Positions 1-7,040 of a DNA stretch of 32,198 bases are shown here, one piece after another (position 1 is the stretch's first letter; every line of letters begins with the position of its first letter). The DNA lies in NCBI GenBank assembly GCA_020720115.1, contig DYPD01000039.1:1-32198 (forward strand). The letters are read 5' to 3'. This DNA is from Thiomargarita sp. (GTDB lineage Bacteria > Pseudomonadota > Gammaproteobacteria > Beggiatoales > Beggiatoaceae). Below the pieces are notes generated by a model that worked only from the letters and a program-made list of their open reading frames with translations, searched no databases and was not told the origin of the DNA. The position numbers and the translations under genes are program-made.

Positions 1-7
1 TTCTACA

Positions 8-28
8 GCACTATTACTTTCTTAGTGC
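8..28. other. Small stem-loop at the window edge, downstream of the TrkA-like gene
   Basis: GCACTA (8-13) and TAGTGC (23-28) form a perfect 6-bp stem with a 9-nt loop, about 35 bases past the stop codon of the minus-strand TrkA-like gene. There is no T tract on the minus-strand 3' side, so this is at best a weak 3'-end hairpin. The next gene on this side lies outside the window. Confidence 0.25.
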
Positions 29-63
29 AATTGAACCACCTTAACAGGGCTGGGTGTCTCTGC

Positions 64-720
64 TTAACGCAAGCGTTTTGTCCAACGCTTGCGCAAGGTA
101 TCAATATGGCGGACATGGGTAATCATGATGACTTCATCTCCTTCTTGCAGACGTAATCCGGGGTCTGGCCACAGGTAAACATTGTCGCGGTAGACGCAGA
201 TAATGCGGGATTTGTTGGGTACAACAATGTCAAAGGCTGAATAACCCTCGTCTTCTTTTTGTGCAATGAAAGAAAACAGCCGCGCATCGTATTTAATCAG
301 GTTGTGTAAGTCGAGGCTGCCACCGCCTTCGGCAAATTCGGCAATATGTTGCCCCATGATGCGGGTGGGCAAAAATAGGTTGTGCAGACCCAATTCCAGA
401 CACAGAGGCTCAAGACTCGCATCTTCCAAGCGCGTAATCACCGTTTTGAAGCCTTGTGCTTGGGCATTCATGGACACCAGAATATTGTATCTGTCATCTT
501 CGCTGAGGCAAAAAACTGTCTCAATAAGCGGATCGTAGAGGGCTTCTAGGGTACTGGTTTCGCAGCCGTTGCCTAAAAACAACTTGCAATCCAGTTGCTT
601 TTTTAAAGCCGTCAATCGCTGCTGTTCCTGATCCAGCAAAATCACGTCATGATTGCGCTTGATGAGGATTTCCATGGCGTTGAGTGCCATGACGCTGTAG
701 CCAATAAACAGGTAACGCAT
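64..720 (-). CDS. TrkA-type RCK domain protein (K+ transport regulatory subunit-like)
   Basis: The 218-residue soluble protein has an N-terminal Rossmann-like RCK_N (TrkA-N) domain at about residues 1-130 and a TrkA-C-like domain at about 140-215. That is the layout of KtrA/TrkA-type gating subunits, which bind NAD(H) or ATP in the cytoplasm and control K+ channels or transporters. The acidic residue ending the second strand is present (ILLD, D30). The dinucleotide-binding glycine motif is degenerate: after G7 the expected glycines are S9 and A12. There is no membrane segment and no channel gene beside it. The start lies 2 bp after the gspE stop, so it is very probably the last gene of the secretion operon. 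Family assignment is good; ligand and partner are unknown. Confidence 0.8.
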   Translation of the reverse strand: MRYLFIGYSVMALNAMEILIKRNHDVILLDQEQQRLTALKKQLDCKLFLGNGCETSTLEALYDPLIETVFCLSEDDRYNILVSMNAQAQGFKTVITRLEDASLEPLCLELGLHNLFLPTRIMGQHIAEFAEGGGSLDLHNLIKYDARLFSFIAQKEDEGYSAFDIVVPNKSRIICVYRDNVYLWPDPGLRLQEGDEVIMITHVRHIDTLRKRWTKRLR

Positions 721-722
721 GA

Positions 723-2174
723 TTAAATGGCGCGTGTAACGCGCAAAATTTCTTCAGGGGTGGTGACGCCTAAGCGCAGTTTTTCCAGGGCATCTTGGCG
801 CAAGGTGCGCATACCCTCTTTTAAAGCTTGGGCACGAATGACATTGGCATCGCCGCCCTGGGTGATGACATGGCGAATGTCGTCAGACAGCACCAGTAAT
901 TCGTAAATCCCCACGCGCCCGCGATACCCAGTGTGCCCACAGCGTTCGCAGCCCTTGCCGCGTTGGATGCGTGGGTAGAGACTACGCTCAATGCCCAATG
1001 CTTGCGCCTCTTCTTCTAATAAATCAAGCGGTTCTGCGCAATGCTGACAAACACGACGAACCAGGCGTTGTGCCATGATTGCCAGCATACTGGAGCTGAT
1101 GAGGTACGAATCAATGCTCATATCCTGCAAGCGCGTCACGGCGCTGGCGGCATCATTAGTGTGCAAAGTGGAAAACACCAAATGCCCCGTCAACGCCGAT
1201 TCAATAGCGATTTCAGCGGTTTCCTGGTCACGGATTTCGCCAACGAGGATGACGTCTGGGTCCTGGCGCACAATAGAACGCAGCCCAGCAGCGAAACTCA
1301 GCCCGATTTTGGCGTTCACATGAATTTGCGTGACGCCTTGCATCTGGTACTCCACTGGGTCTTCAACGGTAATGATTTTCTGCGTGCCGGTGTTGATTTT
1401 TTCCAGTGTCCCATACAGGCTGGTGGTTTTGCCGCTGCCGGTGGGTCCGGTGACTAAAATCATACCGAAAGGTTGGCGAATCACGGCGTTGTAGGCTTTC
1501 AGCACATCGGCGGGCATTCCCAAATGATCCAGCGACACGCCCACGTCGCTGCGATCCAAAATACGCAACACGATGGATTCGCCATGCACCCCGGGCAGCG
1601 TAGATACGCGCATATCCAGCGTGCGGTGTCCAAGTTTGTATTGAATACGCCCATCTTGCGGCAGGCGTTTTTCGCCGATGTCCAGTCGCGCCATGAGTTT
1701 CAAACGCGAAGCAATCGCCGCTGTGACCTTGTGCGAGAGCCGCTCTAGCAAAATCATCACGCCATCCACACGGCAGCGCACCTTAAGGCTTTCCTCTTCC
1801 GGCTCAAAGTGAATATCGCTGGCGTTCAAATCCATCGCCCGCTCCAACAAGTGATTGACCATCCGAATCACTGGCGCTTCAGAAGCTAAATCCTCAAGAT
1901 ATTCATTATCTTGCTCGGAAAAGCTTTCGCTGCTGTTATCCAATTGCGGGGTCAGCTTGGCACGCCAATGCTTAGTTAAGCGATTCACCTCATCATCGGA
2001 AGCCGCTGCAAAAATCACTTGCCGTCCTAAGATAAAACGAATTTTGGCGCGATCCTCAATCCCTGGCGTTTGCTTAAACAACAAGCGCGGTTCTTCAGGA
2101 AAAGCTTCCACTGGCGCAATGCCATGCGGCGTTAAAAGCTGGGTAAAAATCGGACGCAATACTTCAATTTCCAT
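723..2174 (-). CDS. gspE: GspE/PilB-family secretion ATPase
   Basis: This cytoplasmic hexameric ATPase powers assembly of the type II secretion pseudopilus or a related type IV filament. A GspE-like N-terminal part of about 100 residues is followed by the T2SSE domain, beginning around the segment APVIRMVNHLLERAM. Walker A GPTGSGKTT lies at about residues 243-251. Asp box, Walker B (DVILVGEIRD) and His box (LTGHLVFSTLHTNDA) follow. A zinc-binding tetracysteine (VCQHC, then GCERCGH) is diagnostic of GspE/PilB. I chose the ATG at 2174 over an in-frame one at 2225 because GGGAGG sits just upstream and the gspM-like gene ends at 2176, one base away. At 484 residues it is normal for GspE. No gspF follows, so the rest of the machine is encoded elsewhere. 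The MSHA ATPase MshE is a less likely alternative. Confidence 0.93.
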   Translation of the reverse strand: MEIEVLRPIFTQLLTPHGIAPVEAFPEEPRLLFKQTPGIEDRAKIRFILGRQVIFAAASDDEVNRLTKHWRAKLTPQLDNSSESFSEQDNEYLEDLASEAPVIRMVNHLLERAMDLNASDIHFEPEEESLKVRCRVDGVMILLERLSHKVTAAIASRLKLMARLDIGEKRLPQDGRIQYKLGHRTLDMRVSTLPGVHGESIVLRILDRSDVGVSLDHLGMPADVLKAYNAVIRQPFGMILVTGPTGSGKTTSLYGTLEKINTGTQKIITVEDPVEYQMQGVTQIHVNAKIGLSFAAGLRSIVRQDPDVILVGEIRDQETAEIAIESALTGHLVFSTLHTNDAASAVTRLQDMSIDSYLISSSMLAIMAQRLVRRVCQHCAEPLDLLEEEAQALGIERSLYPRIQRGKGCERCGHTGYRGRVGIYELLVLSDDIRHVITQGGDANVIRAQALKEGMRTLRQDALEKLRLGVTTPEEILRVTRAI

Positions 2175-2175
2175 C

Positions 2176-2754
2176 TCAGCCTCCCTGTGTTGGCGGCGTT
2201 GTCTGCGGTGCAGTGCCTTGCACAACTTTGCTAAAACCAGTGACTTTAAGTGTGCCCTGGATACGATTGGCGCTGATCACGCGCACATCCAGACTCACGA
2301 CAGGCAACGCCACCACTTCGTCTTTAATGGATTGCAATAAAGTCATGGTTTGCTCCGAAGTGGCTTCAAACTGTATGCCCTGCGTTACCATCAGCCAGTC
2401 CTGAGTTTCAGTAAATTCGGGCAATTCTAAGGACTGCAAAGCAATCTGCGCCTTAGTTGCCAGGGTGCGCAAAAGGTTTTTCAAACGGGCGCTGACCAGT
2501 TCTTGATTTTCTCCCTGCAAGAGCGCCGTTTCTATCGCCGCTTGCTGCGTTGTTGCACGCTGTTGTTCTTGCTGCCATTTATCACCCTGCTCACTTAAGC
2601 GGTGCAGGCGTTCAACTTCAACAAGCTGTTGCTTTTTCTGTGTCTGATAATGGCTATACCAATCGCTCATGCTTGGTGCAAGACGAAAAGGCACTGCATA
2701 GCCAGCAAAGATGGCTAAAGCAATCCACATTAAACGTTTTTCTGATTGAGTCAT
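2176..2754 (-). CDS. GspM/PilO-like inner-membrane assembly protein
   Basis: The 192-residue protein has one N-terminal transmembrane helix (about residues 8-26), a glutamine-rich coiled coil (about 35-95) and a small C-terminal alpha/beta domain (about 95-178) of PilO/GspM-b type. Such proteins partner the GspL/PilN subunit in the platform that links the cytoplasmic ATPase to the periplasm. The end lies one base before the gspE start and the gspL-like gene is upstream in the same operon, which supports the assignment. Sequence conservation in this family is low, so the call rests on architecture and neighbours. A short Pro/Thr/Gln-rich tail ends the protein. No strong Shine-Dalgarno precedes the ATG. 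Confidence 0.72.
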   Translation of the reverse strand: MTQSEKRLMWIALAIFAGYAVPFRLAPSMSDWYSHYQTQKKQQLVEVERLHRLSEQGDKWQQEQQRATTQQAAIETALLQGENQELVSARLKNLLRTLATKAQIALQSLELPEFTETQDWLMVTQGIQFEATSEQTMTLLQSIKDEVVALPVVSLDVRVISANRIQGTLKVTGFSKVVQGTAPQTTPPTQGG

Positions 2755-2816
2755 AGGTATTTCATCAGTTGATTTGAAAAAAGTTCTTTAAAAATAAAGC
2801 ATCTTCTCTTACTAGG

Positions 2817-3452
2817 CTAATAAGTACGGGGTATAAAGCTTGTTTGATTTTCCAAATAGGCGCTGTCACCCGTAGCTTTAATCACAAATAGCCCTTTGTT
2901 TTGCGCCATTTTTTCTGCACCCGCATCGCTAGTTAAATAAGCCATGGCTCCGTACACAGTATTGTCAGCATATTCACGCATCCAGTGTTTAACCTGCGGC
3001 AATTTAGTGAGAAAATCTTTAACATCATCCGGGCGCAATGTGGTTTTAACTTCCACCATAATCACCGCATCACCGTTTTTTGCCACAATATCAATTTCCC
3101 AAGAATTACCCTCATAAGTACCTTTAGCACGGCTATAGGTGTGTTGCACGGGAATACCGCGTTCATTAAACAAACGCACTAAAGCACCTTCAACTAAGGA
3201 TTCAACTAATCTACCCCACTGGCTGGTAAACAGATGTTCTAGCTTATTCAGTTTAATGTCAGTTGCCTTAAACTGTCGGTCGGTTTCTTGAAATTTCCGG
3301 TCAGTATCCTTAAACTGTCGGTCGGTTTCCTGAAACTTACGGTCAGTATCCTGAAATTTACGATCTGTTTCTTGGAATTTACGATCAGTTTCTTTAAATA
3401 AACGCCAGACTTCTTCAAGGGTAGGCAGTTCAGCTTGATTGACGGTGTTCAT
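2817..3452 (-). CDS. PD-(D/E)XK nuclease-like protein with heptad coiled coil (copy A)
   Basis: The 211-residue protein starts with uninterrupted 7-residue repeats of the form KFQETDR (about residues 18-67). A compact domain follows with the PD-(D/E)XK signature WEID...VEVK: D121, E134 and K136. A conserved helix rich in E and R precedes it (WGRLVESLVEGALVRLF). The fold is typical of restriction-like nuclease families (DUF3782-like), which are often of unknown role; no target can be read from the sequence. GGAG lies 9 bases before the ATG. It is nearly identical to the gene at 3502-4074 but has three extra heptads. Both are inserted between gspL-like and gspM-like genes and have no known function in secretion. 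Nuclease activity is inferred from the motif only. Confidence 0.8.
   Translation of the reverse strand: MNTVNQAELPTLEEVWRLFKETDRKFQETDRKFQDTDRKFQETDRQFKDTDRKFQETDRQFKATDIKLNKLEHLFTSQWGRLVESLVEGALVRLFNERGIPVQHTYSRAKGTYEGNSWEIDIVAKNGDAVIMVEVKTTLRPDDVKDFLTKLPQVKHWMREYADNTVYGAMAYLTSDAGAEKMAQNKGLFVIKATGDSAYLENQTSFIPRTY
3270..3395 (-). repeat. 21-bp tandem repeats encoding heptads in copy A
   Basis: Six consecutive 21-bp units encode the 7-residue repeat (K/Q-F-x-x-T-D-R). The units are imperfect, for example AAACTGTCGGTCGGTTTC against AAACTTACGGTCAGTATC. The paralogue has three units at 3955-4017. Whole-unit differences keep both frame and coiled-coil phase, as expected from slippage or recombination between units. 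Confidence 0.85.
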
Positions 3453-3501
3453 AGTCTAAGTCTCCAGCCACTTTGCAATATTCGGTATTAAATCAATTTA
3501 A

Positions 3502-4074
3502 CTAGAAAGTACGGGGCATAAAGCTTGTTTGATTTTCCAAATAGGCGCTGTCACCCGTAGCTTTAATCACAAATAGCCCTTTGTTTTGCGCCATTTTTTC
3601 TGCACCCGCATCGCTAGTTAAATAAGCCATGGCTCCGTACACAGTATTGTCAGCATATTCACGCATCCAGTGTTTAACCTGCGGCAATTTAGTGAGAAAA
3701 TCTTTAACATCATCCGGGCGCAATGTGGTTTTAACTTCCACCATAATCACCGCATCACCGTTTTTTGCCACAATATCAATTTCCCAAGAATTACCCTCAT
3801 AAGTACCTTTAGCACGGCTATAGGTGTGTTGCACGGGAATACCGCGTTCATTAAACAAACGCACTAAAGCACCTTCAACTAAGGATTCAACTAATCTACC
3901 CCACTGGCTGGTAAACAGATGTTCTAGTTTATTCAGTTTAATGTCAGTTGCCTTAAACTGCCGGTCGGTTTCTTGAAACTTACGATCTGTTTCTTGGAAT
4001 TTACGATCAGTTTCTTTAAATAAACGCCAGACTTCTTCGAGGGTAGGCAGTTCAGCTTGATTGGCGGTGTTCAT
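3502..4074 (-). CDS. PD-(D/E)XK nuclease-like protein with heptad coiled coil (copy B)
   Basis: The 190-residue protein is a near-identical paralogue of the next gene downstream. Heptads occupy about residues 18-46, and the nuclease-like core has D100, E113 and K115 (motif WEID...MVEVK). The start is supported by GGAG 8 bases upstream and by exact agreement with the copy A start context (MNT.NQAELPTLEEVWRLF). It lies 33 bp after the gspL-like gene on the same strand, so it is probably co-transcribed with it. The coiled coil may drive dimer formation or hetero-pairing with copy A; that is inference. No function is known to me. Confidence 0.8.
   Translation of the reverse strand: MNTANQAELPTLEEVWRLFKETDRKFQETDRKFQETDRQFKATDIKLNKLEHLFTSQWGRLVESLVEGALVRLFNERGIPVQHTYSRAKGTYEGNSWEIDIVAKNGDAVIMVEVKTTLRPDDVKDFLTKLPQVKHWMREYADNTVYGAMAYLTSDAGAEKMAQNKGLFVIKATGDSAYLENQTSFMPRTF
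3955..4017 (-). repeat. 21-bp tandem repeats encoding heptads in copy B
   Basis: Three 21-bp units encode the heptads of copy B. Its second unit resembles a hybrid of the fourth and fifth units of copy A, so the length difference of exactly 63 bp can be explained by loss (or gain) of three units. Confidence 0.8.
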
Positions 4075-4107
4075 TGTTCATACTCCAAATTTTGCAGGAT
4101 TTTGGCA

Positions 4108-5367
4108 TTATTCAGCATTAGCCCGATCAGGAAAGTATTCTTCTAAGTAAGATTTGACATCTACTCCGATGATTTTCATAGAAATACCAAAGCGCTGTCC
4201 ACGAATAGGTTGATTAAAAGCGACTTCAGTAAATAAACCCGCATTGGCTAATGCTTCGAGTATTTTTACTGGTTCAGGACTCTCGCCTTCGATTTCTACT
4301 AATCCACCTTCAATTTTCATACGGGTAATCCAACTGTTTTTGGGTATCAAGTTATTCAAGCTTTGGAGTAACCCTATGACATCTTGTTCTGGGAACAAGG
4401 CGATTGGACCTACGGCATCTTCAATGCTGAATACCGACTGGCGTAGTTTTTCTATCTCGCGGGTTTGTTCGTGCAATTTGGCAATTTCTTGATTTAATTG
4501 GTATTGTTGATACCAAAGCCAAGCCCCCGCGCCTAGCACACTCAAAAAGAGTGTTGCTAAGATGAAGAAAAACCAACGCCAACGCTGTTTGGTTCGTGCT
4601 TTGCGGCGCTGTTGTTCTGCCAGAGGTGCCACAAAACGATAAAAACAAGCGGCGGGATGCGGGTGCGGGCTGTTGTGCCAATCAGCTAGACAGGTTTTGC
4701 GCTGCCACACTGCGCCTGGAGGGCTATCCGCTGCCAGTTTGTTGTCTAATTGCTGGCGAAAGTCTGCTTGTTCATAGTCTAGTTTATCTACCCATAACCA
4801 ATTTTGCAGGCTACCATTTTCAAAGCGGGCATAGGTAATGCCAGAGCTGTCTTCATCATAAAGCTGCTGACAGCCTTCATCTGATTGCAGCAAGGCTAAC
4901 GGGCGCGGCAAGATCAAGCTGAGATTGAGTCCCTGCTGGGCAAAGGCTTGATATAAAGCGTCGGCGCGCTGGGCGGCAAACCAGAGTACTAGATAATGCC
5001 CGTCACTCTGCGGCTGGCTGTGTACGGCTAATAAGAGCGGTGCGGTGTAACCAGGCAGCAACATGGGTTTTTGCAGCAATAAGGCACTGTGTAAATTGTC
5101 GGCGCCAACCCCTGGCAAATGTGCTTGAGTGGCGATAAATTCTTCGCTGGGTAGGCACAGGGCGATATTTTTTTTCACATCGGCGGCGGGCAACAAACGC
5201 CGTGCAGCACCCGCCAAGGCTTCAAGATCGTCTGGGCGCTCAAGCTGATAATGCTGGTCTGAATTTAGCTCAACTAGGCTTTCTTGATATAAAACCAGGC
5301 AATAATCAAGCTTGGGTAAAGTGGGGTATTTGGCAAAACGCGGTTTTGATGAAGGAGTGTTTTTCAT
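4108..5367 (-). CDS. GspL/PilN-like secretion platform protein
   Basis: The 419-residue protein has a cytoplasmic N-terminal region of about 260 residues resembling the actin-like part of GspL (segments ALCLPSEEF and LPGVGADNLHSALLLQ). One transmembrane helix follows at about residues 266-288 after a basic stretch (RRKARTKQRWRW). A coiled coil and a PilN-like periplasmic domain complete it (SLNNLIPKNSWITRMKIEGG, VEIEGESPEP). GspL recruits the ATPase GspE to the inner membrane and pairs with GspM, and both are found downstream in this operon. MshI of MSHA pili has a comparable layout and cannot be excluded. The ATG lacks a clear Shine-Dalgarno and has TATAAT 8 bases upstream. It is the first gene of the operon. 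Confidence 0.78.
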   Translation of the reverse strand: MKNTPSSKPRFAKYPTLPKLDYCLVLYQESLVELNSDQHYQLERPDDLEALAGAARRLLPAADVKKNIALCLPSEEFIATQAHLPGVGADNLHSALLLQKPMLLPGYTAPLLLAVHSQPQSDGHYLVLWFAAQRADALYQAFAQQGLNLSLILPRPLALLQSDEGCQQLYDEDSSGITYARFENGSLQNWLWVDKLDYEQADFRQQLDNKLAADSPPGAVWQRKTCLADWHNSPHPHPAACFYRFVAPLAEQQRRKARTKQRWRWFFFILATLFLSVLGAGAWLWYQQYQLNQEIAKLHEQTREIEKLRQSVFSIEDAVGPIALFPEQDVIGLLQSLNNLIPKNSWITRMKIEGGLVEIEGESPEPVKILEALANAGLFTEVAFNQPIRGQRFGISMKIIGVDVKSYLEEYFPDRANAE

Positions 5368-5626
5368 GCCGTCTATTATACTCTAGGCTTGTTGTTACCG
5401 ATTGCTATTGCAATTTATGTAAGTCATACAACACGCTTTAGACACATAAAAAAAATAGTCTTGTGTCCCTTACTATGTAACAAATTGATGACTTATCTTT
5501 TAAGTTAAGCATCAGGCAAATGGGTAATCAGGAATTAAAAGACGCATTTTAGTTGGCATAAAGCGGGCATTCATGCGTTCCTGGTTTTTGGGGTCGGTTA
5601 TTTGATTCATATTTGAGGAAAATACC
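5368..5626. other. Intergenic region between divergent genes
   Basis: This 259-bp AT-rich spacer separates the minus-strand secretion operon from a plus-strand small ORF. It holds a 6-bp inverted repeat, GACACA (5441-5446) with TGTGTC (5462-5467), around an A-rich loop. A more distant 8-bp inverted pair, TAAGTCAT and ATGACTTA, lies at about 5420 and 5488. No RNA gene or recognised operator was identified. Confidence 0.4.
5375..5380 (-). promoter_or_regulatory. Candidate -10 box immediately upstream of gspL-like ATG
   Basis: On the minus strand a perfect TATAAT lies 7 bases before the ATG at 5367. Transcription starting at the usual distance would begin at or next to the start codon, giving a leaderless or nearly leaderless message. 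No convincing -35 element is found 15-18 bp upstream (for example AATCGG at 17 bp), so this is a weak candidate. Confidence 0.3.
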
Positions 5627-5845
5627 ATGTTAATAATTGCAGCCTATTTTAAGACGGAAGGCTTTGGCAATGTAAAAAATTTTCTTGCTTGTGTGTTGTT
5701 AGGCGTTGCAATCTTTTATGTATTTGGGCTTTTATTGATTGCCGGCGTGATTGCGAGTAGCTTTTTACTGATGAGCCGTTGTCTGTATAAAAGTTTTTTG
5801 CTTGGTTCTTTTAAGTGTACTGCAAAGAAGCTGAAGCCCTTATAA
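5627..5845 (+). CDS. Possible small membrane protein
   Basis: This 72-residue ORF has one or two hydrophobic segments (about residues 18-50, including FLACVLLGVAIFYVFGLLL) and a basic C terminus (KCTAKKLKPL). GAGG lies 8 bases before the ATG, which supports translation. I do not recognise a family. It stands alone between a divergent operon and the convergent hemY, and could be a chance ORF. Confidence 0.4.
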   Translation: MLIIAAYFKTEGFGNVKNFLACVLLGVAIFYVFGLLLIAGVIASSFLLMSRCLYKSFLLGSFKCTAKKLKPL

Positions 5846-5876
5846 AACACGCTGTTTTTTGCTAGGTTGCCAAGTC

Positions 5877-7040
5877 TTAAAGTGTGGCTGTTAGCCCTTT
5901 GCGGTATTGTTCTGTGGCTTGTTCTACTTCTCCCATTTGGCTTAATAAATCGCCCAAGGTGCGGTAGGTTTCAGGGCGTGGGGCTTGCCCTAGGCTGGCT
6001 TCGAGATACTGCTGTGCCTTACCCCATAGGCTGTTGCGTATTGAGAGTTGTCCCAATGCCAGCAGCAAATCTGCATCTTTTTCGTGTTGTTTTAGCCAAC
6101 TTTCTGCTCGGCTCAGTTGTTGGGCTGGATGCACATTCACCTGCGCGTACAAACGCAGCAAACCCTTGTCCCAGTGTTGTTTGAGCGTTTCGCGCAGGAG
6201 CAATTCCGCCGCTTCAGTTGCGCCCTGGCTGATGAGATGTTGCGCATAAACTTTGCTGATAGCGGGTTGCAGGCGCAACACTTTGGACAAACGCTCCCAG
6301 GTGGTTTTCAAGGCTTCAAGGCTTTGCCCGGCGGCTTGATTGAGTACGCCGCTGACGGTTTGGATTTCCAGTTCATTGATTTGAACTTCTGACAGGGCTT
6401 TGCGTTTGCGCAATTCGGGCAGCAAATTCAATAAGGTAAGCCAGTTTTGCTGGGCTTGATAGGCTTGCGCTAAGAGCCTTAGCACCTGTGCATGTTTTGG
6501 GTATTTTTCGTATAAAGGCTTGAGCGTGGTGACTGCCAGGCTGTATTGTTCTTGGGTCAATTGCAAATGCGCTTGTGCCAAATTAACCGCCAAACGGTAT
6601 TCGCTCGGTGCATATTCTTGTGCGCTTTCCAGAAATTTATCGCGTTGCGCAATGTCTTGGCGCTGTTGCGCGGCATAGGCTGCGGTTAAGTAATGCAAAT
6701 ACTGCGGCTGACTTTGCAGCAGGGTGTTTTCTGCCTGCTTCCAATTTCCTTCCAGCAATTCACAAAAACCCTGTTGCAAAGCGATTTGCGCCCGTCCGCG
6801 CATTTTGCTTTGATAACTGCTTTGCCAACGCTCTGGCAAACGCCACAAGGCAATCAGTGCGCGAATGCCGAAATACAGCAATCCAAAGCATAAGCCCAAC
6901 AGCACGAAAAAGACTGACAGGCTGGTTTCCAGCGTCCAAGCGCCGCGCCCAACAATCACAAAGCCGGGATCATCGTAAGCCAACAGCGTCAGTCCAACGG
7001 CTAGAGCAAAAACCAGCAAAAAACTTATCAACCATTTCAT
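5877..7040 (-). CDS. hemY: HemY-like inner-membrane TPR protein
   Basis: The 387-residue protein has two N-terminal transmembrane helices (about residues 2-20 and 38-62), the HemY_N hallmark, with the motif YDDPGFVIVGRGAWTLETSL. An array of TPR-like helical repeats follows to the C terminus (QALQQGFCELLEGNWKQAE, and a last repeat TYRTLGDLLSQMGEVEQA). In proteobacteria hemY follows hemX; its exact role in tetrapyrrole metabolism is not settled. This is not the protoporphyrinogen oxidase that is also called HemY in Gram-positives. Its ATG overlaps the hemX stop (ATGA), so translation is coupled. Confidence 0.92.
   Translation of the reverse strand: MKWLISFLLVFALAVGLTLLAYDDPGFVIVGRGAWTLETSLSVFFVLLGLCFGLLYFGIRALIALWRLPERWQSSYQSKMRGRAQIALQQGFCELLEGNWKQAENTLLQSQPQYLHYLTAAYAAQQRQDIAQRDKFLESAQEYAPSEYRLAVNLAQAHLQLTQEQYSLAVTTLKPLYEKYPKHAQVLRLLAQAYQAQQNWLTLLNLLPELRKRKALSEVQINELEIQTVSGVLNQAAGQSLEALKTTWERLSKVLRLQPAISKVYAQHLISQGATEAAELLLRETLKQHWDKGLLRLYAQVNVHPAQQLSRAESWLKQHEKDADLLLALGQLSIRNSLWGKAQQYLEASLGQAPRPETYRTLGDLLSQMGEVEQATEQYRKGLTATL

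Larger units (their letters stand above)
2823..4074 (-). repeat. Tandem direct duplication of a whole gene
   Basis: The segment beginning at 2823 is repeated at 3508 (offset 685) with only a handful of differences across about 440 bp of nuclease domain. The Ile/Met and Tyr/Phe changes near the C terminus are examples. The match continues through the coding start, where the offset drops to 622 because copy B lacks 63 bp. Only about 50 bp of unrelated sequence separates the two coding regions. No transposase or terminal inverted repeat is seen, so unequal crossing-over or gene conversion is the simplest origin. Confidence 0.9.

Noticed and set aside
1041-1748. Open frames on the plus strand opposite gspE
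   Set aside because: They lie antisense to a gene with clear GspE motifs and show no family signature or ribosome-binding site; they are by-products of its codon bias.
3453-3501. Transposon responsible for the tandem duplication
   Set aside because: The 49-bp spacer has no terminal inverted repeats and no transposase is present.
3270-4017. CRISPR-like short repeats
   Set aside because: The 21-bp repeats are contiguous, have no unique spacers, and encode in-frame heptads.
5844-5862. Terminator formed by AAAACA-CGC-TGTTTT
   Set aside because: The stem is nearly all A-T with a 3-nt loop and is unlikely to stop transcription on its own.
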